From Occultella kanbiaonis (GTDB lineage Bacteria > Actinomycetota > Actinomycetes > Actinomycetales > Beutenbergiaceae): 64,000 bases of DNA. Positions 9,500 to 16,617 of the stretch are shown here, one piece after another (within the stretch, counting starts at the first letter, position 1; the number at the start of each line of letters is the position of its first letter). The notes under the pieces were generated by a model. The model was not told where the DNA came from and searched no databases. It worked only from the letters and a program-made list of their open reading frames with translations. The stretch spans positions 4,092,001-4,156,000 of the forward strand of contig NZ_CP046175.1 of assembly GCF_009708215.1 (NCBI RefSeq). The letters are read 5' to 3'. A program made the position numbers and the translations under genes.

Positions 9500-10349
9500 A
9501 TGCGCGCGTCTGAAGCCAGGACCGCACGCGCAGCCCCGTCGCGAGCGCCCAGCGCAGTGGAAAGAGGTACCAGGCCGAGTACCTGCGGCGCAGGTACAGT
9601 TCGGCGCTCACGTGATGCGCCCGGATCATCGCTGCCGGCTTGTCCCGCCAGGACGAACCCTGGTCGTGGACGACCCGGGCCGAGGGCACGTAGACGTTCG
9701 TCCAACCGGCGCGGGCGAGCCGGTCGCCCAGATCCACATCCTCGAAGAACATGAAGTAGGCCTCGTCGAAGCCGCCCACGGCCTCGAACGCCTCTCGCCG
9801 CAGGAGCAAGCACGCCCCCGACAGCCAGCCTGCCTCGTGCTCGACGGCCCCGGAGCTCTCCTGGGTTCTGCGGTAGGCCTTCGTCCATGGATTGCCCGGC
9901 CAGACACGAGCGAGCAACGCGTGACCCGCACCGGTCCGCACCGATGGCAGCGCCCGCGCCGACGGGTAGACGCTCCCGTCGACGTTCAGGATCGCCGGTC
10001 CGAACGAACCCGCCCTCGGGTGTCGCTGCGCGGCCCGGATGAGCTCGTCGAGGGAGCCCTGCGTCCACTCCACGTCCGGGTTGACCACCACCAGCCACTC
10101 GCCGCGCGCTCCCTCGGCGCCACGATTCGCCGCGGCCCCATAACCGAGGTTCGTCCCGGTCTCCACGACGGTGCCGCCATGACTTCCGGCCACCCGGAGG
10201 GCAACCCCAGGGTCCGCACCGTTCTCGACGAACACGAGCTCGACGGGTGCGGTGCTCGCACCGGCGAGGGTCGTCGCGAAGTCCTCGAGTTCCGCGCCGG
10301 GATGGAACGTGACGCAGACGACGCGGACTTCAGGGACATCGGCGCTCAT
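9492..10349 (-). CDS. wbbL: GT2 rhamnosyltransferase, WbbL family
   Basis: A 285-residue family 2 glycosyltransferase. It shows the WbbL series ENGADPG, GTNLGYGAAANRG, VVNPDVEW, GSVYPSARALPS, NPWTKAYRRTQ, GWLSGACLLLRR, and GGFDEAYFMFFEDVDLGDRL. This family transfers rhamnose from dTDP-rhamnose to GlcNAc-pyrophosphoryl-polyprenol, starting the linkage unit between peptidoglycan and wall polysaccharide. Start ATG 10349 overlaps the upstream cation-efflux gene stop as ATGA, so translation is coupled to an unrelated transporter. A longer in-frame reading to 11381 covers the transporter gene in the wrong frame and was discarded. Confidence 0.88.
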   Translation of the reverse strand: MSADVPEVRVVCVTFHPGAELEDFATTLAGASTAPVELVFVENGADPGVALRVAGSHGGTVVETGTNLGYGAAANRGAEGARGEWLVVVNPDVEWTQGSLDELIRAAQRHPRAGSFGPAILNVDGSVYPSARALPSVRTGAGHALLARVWPGNPWTKAYRRTQESSGAVEHEAGWLSGACLLLRREAFEAVGGFDEAYFMFFEDVDLGDRLARAGWTNVYVPSARVVHDQGSSWRDKPAAMIRAHHVSAELYLRRRYSAWYLFPLRWALATGLRVRSWLQTRASR

Positions 10350-11308
10350 GCGGTGGTCGGGCCACCCGGCTGGTCGGATACGGCGGGACCGGTCGTCGCC
10401 GGGCGGCGCAGATCCGGCTCGATGTAGATCGTCAGCTTGAGCGGGACCGACTCGCGGATGCGCACCTCGGCATCGTCGATGGCGCGGGCGACCTCCTCGG
10501 CGTTGTCGTCGCGTTCGACCTCGACCTTCGCCGCCACGAGCAGTTCGTCCGGGCCGAGGTGCAGGGTGCGCATGTGGATCACCGAGGTGACGCCATGTCC
10601 CACCACGGCCGCCTCGATGGCGTCCTGGTGCTCGGGCAGCGCCGACTCGCCCACGAGCATGGACTTCATCTCGATGGCCAGGAAGACCGCGATCACGACG
10701 AGCAGCAGACCGATCGCCGCGGATCCGATCGCGTCCCAGCGACCGTCGCCGGTGATCAGGGTCATCGAGACCCCGAACAGCCCGAACACGAGGCCGAGCA
10801 GGGCGCCGGTGTCCTCGAGCAGGATCACCGGGATCTCCGGGGAGCGGGACCTCTTGACGAACTTGAAGATCGGCGTCCGGCCGCGCACGTGGTTCGCCTC
10901 GATGACGGCGGTCCGGAGCGCGAACGACTCCAGCACCACGGCGACCAGGAGCACCACGATCGGCACCCACTGCCACTCGGTGATCGGGTGCGGGTCGGAG
11001 AACTTGTGCCATGCCTCGTACAGGGCGAACAACCCGCCGAGGGAGAACAGGATGATCGCGACGATGAACGCGTACACGTACCGGATCCGGCCGTAGCCGA
11101 ACTGATGCACCTCGGAGGCCTTGCGCTGGGCGCGCTTGCCGCCCAGTAGCAGCAGCGCCTGGTTGCTGGTGTCTGCGACCGAGTGCACGGACTCGGCCAG
11201 CATCGAACTCGAGCCGGTCAGCAGCCAGCCCACGAACTTCGCGATCGCTATGCCGAGGTTCGCGAACAGTGCCGTGATGACTGCCTTGGTGCCCCCGCTT
11301 GCGGCCAT
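10346..11308 (-). CDS. Cation diffusion facilitator family transporter (copy 1)
   Basis: A 320-residue divalent metal/proton antiporter of the CDF family (Zn, Mn, Fe or Co efflux). It has six hydrophobic segments. The metal-site His and Asp lie in SVHSVADTSNQ in the second helix, and a matching ED motif (VILLEDTGALLG) lies in the fifth. A C-terminal cytoplasmic ferredoxin-like domain starts near residue 215 (HQDAIEAAV to IYIEPDL). It is about two-thirds identical by eye to the next gene upstream, so the pair is a tandem duplication. It overlaps wbbL by 4 bp. Confidence 0.9.
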   Translation of the reverse strand: MAASGGTKAVITALFANLGIAIAKFVGWLLTGSSSMLAESVHSVADTSNQALLLLGGKRAQRKASEVHQFGYGRIRYVYAFIVAIILFSLGGLFALYEAWHKFSDPHPITEWQWVPIVVLLVAVVLESFALRTAVIEANHVRGRTPIFKFVKRSRSPEIPVILLEDTGALLGLVFGLFGVSMTLITGDGRWDAIGSAAIGLLLVVIAVFLAIEMKSMLVGESALPEHQDAIEAAVVGHGVTSVIHMRTLHLGPDELLVAAKVEVERDDNAEEVARAIDDAEVRIRESVPLKLTIYIEPDLRRPATTGPAVSDQPGGPTTA

Positions 11309-11404
11309 GTGCGTCCGTATCCGTCCGTCGGTGAGGTGTGTCGGAGGGAATCGTACCGAAGGCTCGGCAGCACCTCGCCACAGGGCCGGCTGCGGCGGGT
11401 GGAC

Positions 11405-12328
11405 TCAGTCCGGCGCGAGGTGGCGGCGCAGGTCCGCCTCGAGGTAGATCTGGGTCTCCAGCGGCACGGCTGCCCGGATCCGCACCTCGGCCGCGTCGAT
11501 CGCGGTGGCCACAACGCGGGCATCCGCGTCGGGCTCCACCTCGATCTTCGCGGCGACCAGGAGCTCCTCCGGGCCGAGGTGGAGGGTGCGCATGTGGATG
11601 ACGGAGAGCACACCGGCCCCGGGAATGGCCGCCTCGATGGCCGCCTGGTGCTCGGGCAGCGCAGACTCACCGATGAGCAGCGAGCTCATCTCGATCGCGA
11701 GGAACACCGCAATGGCCACCAGGAGCAGGCCGATGGCACCGGACCCGATCGCGTCCCAGCGCCCGTCGTCGGTGCCGAGGGTCATGCCGACCCCGAACAG
11801 CGCGAACACAAGGCCGATCAGAGCACCGAAGTCCTCCAGCAGGATCACCGGCAGTTCGGGGGCGCGCGACTGGCGCACGAATCGCGTCAGGCTCGTGGTG
11901 CCCCTGGCGTGGTTGGCCTCCCTGACCGCCGTCCGGAACGAGAGCCCTTCCATCACCAGGCCCAGCAGCAGGACCGCCACCGGCACCCACCGCCAGTCCT
12001 CGATCGGGTGCGGGTCGGAGAACTTGTGCCACGCCTCGTACAGCGCGAAGCAGCCACCCAGGCTGAACAGGACGATGGAGACGAGGAACGCGTACACGTA
12101 ACGGGCCCGGCCGTAGCCGAACTGGTGCACCGCCGAGGCCGCGTGTCGGGACCGCTTGCCACCGATCAGGAGCAGTGCCTGGTTGCCCGAGTCCGCGACC
12201 GAGTGCACTCCCTCGGCGAGCATCGAGCTCGACCCGGTCAGCGCGTAGGCCACGAACTTCGTGACCGCGATCCCCAGGTTCGCCGACAGCGCGGCAACCA
12301 CGGCCTTCGTGCCTCCACCCGTGGACAT
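11405..12328 (-). CDS. Cation diffusion facilitator family transporter (copy 2)
   Basis: A 307-residue CDF metal exporter paralogous to the next gene downstream, with the same GTKAVVAALSANLGIA entry, SVHSVADSGNQ metal motif, FALYEAWHKFSDPHPI loop and C-terminal domain. The start is ATG 12328 with GGAGG seven bases upstream; a 33-residue N-terminal extension in the same frame is Arg-rich and overlaps nothing useful. The charged loop after helix four (RGTTSLTRFVRQSRAPE) differs from copy 1, which may reflect regulation or metal preference. It ends 96 bp before copy 1. Confidence 0.9.
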   Translation of the reverse strand: MSTGGGTKAVVAALSANLGIAVTKFVAYALTGSSSMLAEGVHSVADSGNQALLLIGGKRSRHAASAVHQFGYGRARYVYAFLVSIVLFSLGGCFALYEAWHKFSDPHPIEDWRWVPVAVLLLGLVMEGLSFRTAVREANHARGTTSLTRFVRQSRAPELPVILLEDFGALIGLVFALFGVGMTLGTDDGRWDAIGSGAIGLLLVAIAVFLAIEMSSLLIGESALPEHQAAIEAAIPGAGVLSVIHMRTLHLGPEELLVAAKIEVEPDADARVVATAIDAAEVRIRAAVPLETQIYLEADLRRHLAPD

Positions 12329-12380
12329 CCGCGCGCCTCCTTGTGACCGGTCCCGCCGCGCTCGGCGGCCCGGAACGTCC

Positions 12381-12593
12381 TCAGACCTGCCGCGCCTCGT
12401 GGGCGAGCAGTACCGGTACGCCGCCACGAACCGGGAAGGCCAGGCGCGGGGAGCCGCTCGTGTTGACGAGTTCCGGCTCGCCGTCCGGGCCGAGACCGTC
12501 GACGAGTTCGGATCCGGTGACCGGGCACCGCACGATCGCCCGCAGCCAGTCCTCGATCGGCAGCGTGTTCTGCTCGGGTCGGGACTCAGTCAT
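12381..12593 (-). CDS. Trm112/UPF0434 family protein
   Basis: A 70-residue protein with the Trm112-like layout: LRAIVRCPVTG near residue 15, then FPVRGGVPVLL in the second half. Classic members are small zinc-ribbon partners of methyltransferases. Here only one of the usual Cys residues is evident, as in many bacterial UPF0434 proteins. The start is ATG 12593, which overlaps the phosphomannomutase stop by 8 bp; a start at 12638 would lie deep inside that gene. In actinobacteria this gene commonly follows manB. Confidence 0.8.
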   Translation of the reverse strand: MTESRPEQNTLPIEDWLRAIVRCPVTGSELVDGLGPDGEPELVNTSGSPRLAFPVRGGVPVLLAHEARQV

Positions 12594-14061
12594 GGGTGGC
12601 CTCTTCTCCTTCGCGGACGAGCGCGAGTACGCCGTCACGGATCTTGATCATGATGTCGGAGTCCTGGGCCTCGACGTTGAGTCGCAGGAGTGGCTCGGTG
12701 TTGGAGCTGCGCAGGTTGAACCACCACCGCGGGGTCTGGTCCCAGTGGGTGAAGGTGAGCCCGTCGAACTCCTCCACCGTGACGACGCCGGCGTCGATGT
12801 CGTCGGAGAACGCCTGGAGCACCCGCTCGCGGGCGGCGTCGACATCGGCAACCCGGGAGTTGATCTCCCCTGACGCGGAGTACGGGGTGTAGATCTCGGC
12901 GAGGGCGGACAGCGGCACGTCGGCCTCGCCGAGCGCCTGCAGCACGTGCATCGCGGCGAGCATGCCGGTGTCGGCGAACCAGAAGTCCCGGAAGTAGTAG
13001 TGGGCGCTGTGCTCACCGCCGAACACGGCGTCCTCGGCGGCCATCTCGGCCTTGATGAACGAGTGCCCCACCCTGGTGCGCACGGCTCGCCCGCCCGAAC
13101 CCTCAACCAGTTCCGGCACCGCACGTGAAGTGATCAGGTTGTGGATGATGGTGGCGGTTCGGCCCGCCGCCTTCTCCTTCTCCAGCTCCCGGAGACCCAC
13201 CAGGGCCGTGATCGCGGACGGGCTCACGCTGACGCCGCGCTCGTCCACGACGAAGCACCGGTCCGCATCGCCGTCGAACGCCAAGCCGATGTCCGCCTGC
13301 TCGGCCACAACGGTGGCCTGCAGGTCGATCAGGTTCTTCGGCTCGAGTGGGTTCGCCTCGTGGTTCGGGAACGTGCCGTCCAGCTCGAAGTACATCGGCA
13401 CCAGGTCCAGGCCGAGGTCGTCCAGGCCCGCCTCCGTGCCCAGCACGGCGCCGGCGGTGAGACCGGCCATGCCGTTGCCGGCATCGATGACGACCTTCAT
13501 CGGCCGCACACCGTCCAGCGGCACCAGGGTGCGCAGATGGCGGGCGTAGTCGGCGAGGAGGTCCCGTTCGGTCACCGTGCCGGCCGGCTCGGCCGCGGGG
13601 ATCCCCTCGGCGAGGTAGGCGGCGGCCAGCGTCTTGACGTCGGCCAGCCCGGTGTCCCGGCCGACGGGTCGGGCTCCGGCATGGCACATCTTGATGCCGT
13701 TGTACTGCGCCGGGTTGTGGCTCGCGGTGAACATGGCCCCGGGCAGGTCAAGACTGCCGGAGGCGAAGTAGAGCCCGTCGGTGGAGGCGAGGCCGATGCG
13801 GATGACGTCCACTCCGCGCCAGGTGACCCCGTCGGCGAACGCTGTCACCAACCCCGGCGAGGTCGCGCGCATGTCGTGGGCGATCACGACCGCCGGCTTG
13901 TGCGCCGTGGCTGCGATGACGTCCGCGAAGGCCGCGCCGAGCGCGCGGGCGGTGTCCTCATCGAGTTCGTCGGGGACGAGCCCACGCACGTCGTACGCCT
14001 TGACGATGGCGTCGAGGCGTGGCGAGTCGGGCGAATCGGGCAGTTCAGGCGAATCAGGCAC
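12586..14061 (-). CDS. manB: Phosphomannomutase/phosphoglucomutase
   Basis: A 491-residue alpha-D-phosphohexomutase that interconverts mannose-6-phosphate and mannose-1-phosphate, supplying GDP-mannose for wall and lipid glycans. The four signature loops are present: catalytic serine loop TASHNP, metal loop DGDADR, sugar loop GEHSAHYYF, and phosphate loop RSSNTEP. Start GTG 14061 is supported by TAGGCT eight bases upstream and no Shine-Dalgarno, a leaderless arrangement. The first residues are a Pro/Asp/Ser repeat (SPELPDSPDSP). The frame stays open upstream to 14979, but that part is antisense or out of frame to other genes. Confidence 0.9.
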   Translation of the reverse strand: MPDSPELPDSPDSPRLDAIVKAYDVRGLVPDELDEDTARALGAAFADVIAATAHKPAVVIAHDMRATSPGLVTAFADGVTWRGVDVIRIGLASTDGLYFASGSLDLPGAMFTASHNPAQYNGIKMCHAGARPVGRDTGLADVKTLAAAYLAEGIPAAEPAGTVTERDLLADYARHLRTLVPLDGVRPMKVVIDAGNGMAGLTAGAVLGTEAGLDDLGLDLVPMYFELDGTFPNHEANPLEPKNLIDLQATVVAEQADIGLAFDGDADRCFVVDERGVSVSPSAITALVGLRELEKEKAAGRTATIIHNLITSRAVPELVEGSGGRAVRTRVGHSFIKAEMAAEDAVFGGEHSAHYYFRDFWFADTGMLAAMHVLQALGEADVPLSALAEIYTPYSASGEINSRVADVDAARERVLQAFSDDIDAGVVTVEEFDGLTFTHWDQTPRWWFNLRSSNTEPLLRLNVEAQDSDIMIKIRDGVLALVREGEEATHD

Positions 14062-14069
14062 GGTACCGG

Positions 14070-14075
14070 AGCCTA
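14070..14075 (-). promoter_or_regulatory. Leaderless-type -10 element for manB
   Basis: TAGGCT on the minus strand, eight bases before the GTG at 14061, in the 23-bp gap after the DUF3499 stop codon. Confidence 0.4.
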
Positions 14076-14084
14076 CCGGCCGGC

Positions 14085-14486
14085 TCACTCGCCGTCGTCG
14101 CGAACCACCCGGAGGTGGCCCCGCCGGCCCGCCTGCGGGGTCGGGCGGGCCTGGGTGACGGGTGCGGGGGCGGCGAACTGGCCGCGGGCCGCCGGCACGG
14201 ACGGCGGCGGGACGGCCCGCGACGCCTCCCTGACCGCGTCGGCGAGCGCGAGGAGGTCGTCCGAACTCGGCGGTGCCGGCTCGAACTCGGTGGCCAGGCG
14301 CACCACGTCCCAGCCGCGCGGCACGGTCAGCCGTTCGGCGTGCGGCGCGCACAGATCGTAGGTGTGCGGCTCGGCGTTGGTGGCGAGCGGGCCGAGCACG
14401 GCCGTGGAGTCGGAGTACACATAGGTGAGCGTCGCCACGGCAGGCGCCGTGCACGCGGAACGGGTGCAGCCTCGGGTCGCTCTCAC
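14085..14486 (-). CDS. DUF3499 family protein
   Basis: A 133-residue member of the actinobacterial DUF3499 family. It has the opening RATRGCTRSACTAPAVATL with two Cys residues, then TYVYSDSTAVLGPLA, PHTYDLCAPHAERL and PRGWDVVRL. A disordered Pro/Ala-rich tail ends in GHLRVVRDDGE. The four Cys/His pairs suggest a zinc-binding ribbon; the function is unknown. The start is set at GTG 14486 because TAGCCT lies eight bases before it, and the family begins just here. It is divergent from the zincin-like gene, as in other actinobacteria. Confidence 0.82.
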   Translation of the reverse strand: MRATRGCTRSACTAPAVATLTYVYSDSTAVLGPLATNAEPHTYDLCAPHAERLTVPRGWDVVRLATEFEPAPPSSDDLLALADAVREASRAVPPPSVPAARGQFAAPAPVTQARPTPQAGRRGHLRVVRDDGE

Positions 14487-14494
14487 GAGATGAG

Positions 14495-14500
14495 AGGCTA
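14495..14500 (-). promoter_or_regulatory. Leaderless-type -10 element for DUF3499 gene
   Basis: TAGCCT on the minus strand, eight bases before GTG 14486, inside the 73-bp divergent gap 14487-14559. Confidence 0.4.
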
Positions 14501-14559
14501 CCCCCTCCCCCTGCCCTCCTCGGCGATCCCACGCCGCCGACTCTGGCACCCTTGGTGAC

Positions 14560-15036
14560 ATGACCGAGGAACCGCCGGCTGCCGGGCGTGACGTGAGCCG
14601 CGTCGTGTTGCCGTCCCGACGTGGCTCGGCCCGCCGGGACCGGCGCGGGCGCGGGCTGCGGGGTCCGCTCCTGCCACCGACCCTGCCGGGCTGGCGCACG
14701 CGCGGGGAACGGTTCGACGAGACCCTGCTCAGCACCGTCGAGCGGTTGGAGAAGCACCTGGGCTCCGATCTCGACGGCGTCGAGTTCGCGGTCGAGGAGG
14801 TCCCGCCGTCCGCACCTGCCCCCTGGGAGACCGGTGCGGTCCCGTTGGGTCGTTACTTCCCCGCGGACCCCGCAGCGGGCCTGAGTCACCGGATCGTCGT
14901 GTACCGGCGTCCCGTGGTCGGCCGATCCGCGGACTCCGATGACATCGCCGCACTCGTGCGCGACGTCCTGGTGGAACAACTCGCCCAGATGCTCGGCCGG
15001 GACCCGGAGGACATCGACCCCACCTACCGGGACTGA
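14560..15036 (+). CDS. Zincin-like metallopeptidase family protein lacking the HExxH motif
   Basis: A 158-residue protein matching the bacterial metallopeptidase family PF06262. It has an Arg-rich N-terminus, then GERFDETLLSTVERLEKHLG, VEFAVEEVP and RIVVYRRPVVGRSADS. Where active relatives carry H-E-x-x-H in the final helix, this protein reads VLVEQLAQMLGRDPEDIDPTY, so both histidines and the catalytic Glu context are gone. It is probably not a protease and may keep a binding role. Position beside DUF3499 and manB is conserved in actinobacteria. The start ATG 14560 is preceded by CACCCT rather than a clear Shine-Dalgarno. Confidence 0.8.
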   Translation: MTEEPPAAGRDVSRVVLPSRRGSARRDRRGRGLRGPLLPPTLPGWRTRGERFDETLLSTVERLEKHLGSDLDGVEFAVEEVPPSAPAPWETGAVPLGRYFPADPAAGLSHRIVVYRRPVVGRSADSDDIAALVRDVLVEQLAQMLGRDPEDIDPTYRD

Positions 15037-15065
15037 GGCCGGTCGCGCGGACCCGGTCCACGTGC

Positions 15066-16616
15066 TCAGGGACCGAGCCGCACCGTCACACTCTGGTCCT
15101 CGTCGGCGTCGGGGGTGAGCGGGAGCATGCTGAGCAGCTGACCGTCGGCCGCCTCCGCGCTCAGGGCCACACTGGCGAGGACGGCGGTACCGCTCACCTC
15201 GACGGCGACCGCGTTCGACAGGTCAAGGCGGTCGGTGACGTTCTCGGTGGTCCCGGCCCCGAGGTCGATCTCCACGGGTTCGCCGACCTGCCCGGCGGGG
15301 TCCACCGGGCGCAGCGTGACGGTCTGGTCCTCCTCGAGCGGATTCGTGATCGCGAGTCCGGCGTCATCCACGACGGATCCGAGGCCCGGGATCGCGAGCA
15401 ACCCGTGGTCGACCGCGGTCCGCGCGGGCATCCAGGCCCGGTCCAGCACCGGCTCGTCCGGGTCCAGCTCACCGGCCTCACCGAGTCGGGTGAGCATGAC
15501 GGCGCCGGTGACCGGCTGGTCGGCACCGACGCGCACGGTCCAGGAGCCGGCCGGGACACCCGCCAAGGAGACGTCGGTGACCGCCCCCGGCTCGAGGATC
15601 ATCCCCTCGGTACCGGCGAGGACCTCCTCGCCGTCCTCGCCGAGCAGTGACACGGTCACCGTGGTGGGCTCGGTGTTCGGGTTGGCCAAGCGAACCACGG
15701 ACGGTGCCGCGGCCGAGGCGTCCGTCTCCGGCAGCGGCACCGGGCCGATGGTCAGGTCCAGGCCAGGGTCGGCCGTGGCCGTGACCAGGTCGGTACCGGC
15801 GGGCACCACCCCGTTCAACGCGTTGTCCTGGATCTCGGCAGTCAGCCGACCGCCGTCCGCGCTGACCCGGACGGCGATCCGTGGCTCGAGGGAGAGGGAC
15901 TCCAGCAGGATCGACTCGCTCGCGCCGGGTCCCACCAGGACGGGGTTGTCCGCGCTGACCTGTCCGGCCGCGCCCCAGATGTCCACGCTCGCCGCGACCG
16001 CCGTGTCCCCGGGATTCGTCAGAGTCAATCGGGCACTCGAACCGAGCTCGGTCGCCCCGCCCACCAACCAGATGCTCGAGGACGGCGCCTGGCACTCCGC
16101 CGCGGCAAGACCACGCAGGTCTCCGGCGTCCTGCCGCGCCGCCGAGGCACCTGCCGCGAGCGCGGTCGAGTCACCGTCCGGCTCGGCGCGCAGCAACGCC
16201 GGCCCGCTCGGGTCGCTCTGGCTCAGGTACCGGATGTCCCCGGTGCCGGGCACCTCGACCGGATCGCCGCCCACGGAGGACCACGTCGCGGCCGGAGGCT
16301 CGCCGTCGCGACCGAGGACCACGGCCTCGGCGACAGCGACGAGGTCGGCACCACCGGATCCGAACTCGTCGTCGACGTCGATGTCCGATCCGTCGTCGCT
16401 CGCCAGGAGCGGTGGTCCGGCACACACCATGGACAGTGGGGCGGCGCCGACGCTGATCTCGGGAGGTGGGACGGTCGTGGCTTCCGGCGGCGGGGCCAGC
16501 GTGGCGGCCCCCACGACCGCCCCGGTCAGCCCGAGGACGAGCAGGCCGGTGGTGGCTGCGCCCACGCCGCGGGCGACGGCCCGCAGACGGGGGTTCAGTC
16601 GGGGTGTCGAGGTCAT
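15066..16616 (-). CDS. DUF5719 family secreted/membrane-anchored protein
   Basis: A 516-residue protein with an N-terminal hydrophobic segment (GVGAATTGLLVLGLTGAVVGAA) followed by an extracytoplasmic part made of beta-rich repeats with phrases such as RLANPNTEPTTV and ITNPLEEDQTV. This fits the DUF5719 family found beside the large membrane glycosyltransferase in actinobacteria. The start is ATG 16616, one base after the stop of that upstream gene, so the pair is co-translated. No catalytic motif is visible; it probably acts with its partner in wall-glycan assembly. A frame extension to 16850 overlaps the partner and was dropped. Confidence 0.8.
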   Translation of the reverse strand: MTSTPRLNPRLRAVARGVGAATTGLLVLGLTGAVVGAATLAPPPEATTVPPPEISVGAAPLSMVCAGPPLLASDDGSDIDVDDEFGSGGADLVAVAEAVVLGRDGEPPAATWSSVGGDPVEVPGTGDIRYLSQSDPSGPALLRAEPDGDSTALAAGASAARQDAGDLRGLAAAECQAPSSSIWLVGGATELGSSARLTLTNPGDTAVAASVDIWGAAGQVSADNPVLVGPGASESILLESLSLEPRIAVRVSADGGRLTAEIQDNALNGVVPAGTDLVTATADPGLDLTIGPVPLPETDASAAAPSVVRLANPNTEPTTVTVSLLGEDGEEVLAGTEGMILEPGAVTDVSLAGVPAGSWTVRVGADQPVTGAVMLTRLGEAGELDPDEPVLDRAWMPARTAVDHGLLAIPGLGSVVDDAGLAITNPLEEDQTVTLRPVDPAGQVGEPVEIDLGAGTTENVTDRLDLSNAVAVEVSGTAVLASVALSAEAADGQLLSMLPLTPDADEDQSVTVRLGP

Positions 16617-16617
16617 C

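Noticed and set aside
9492-11381. Reading wbbL as a 629-residue fusion
   Set aside because: The upstream part lies out of frame inside the CDF transporter, which has its own clear motifs.
12586-14979. Reading manB as a 797-residue protein
   Set aside because: The extra 300 residues are out of frame in DUF3499 and antisense to the zincin-like gene. The conserved enzyme starts near GTG 14061.
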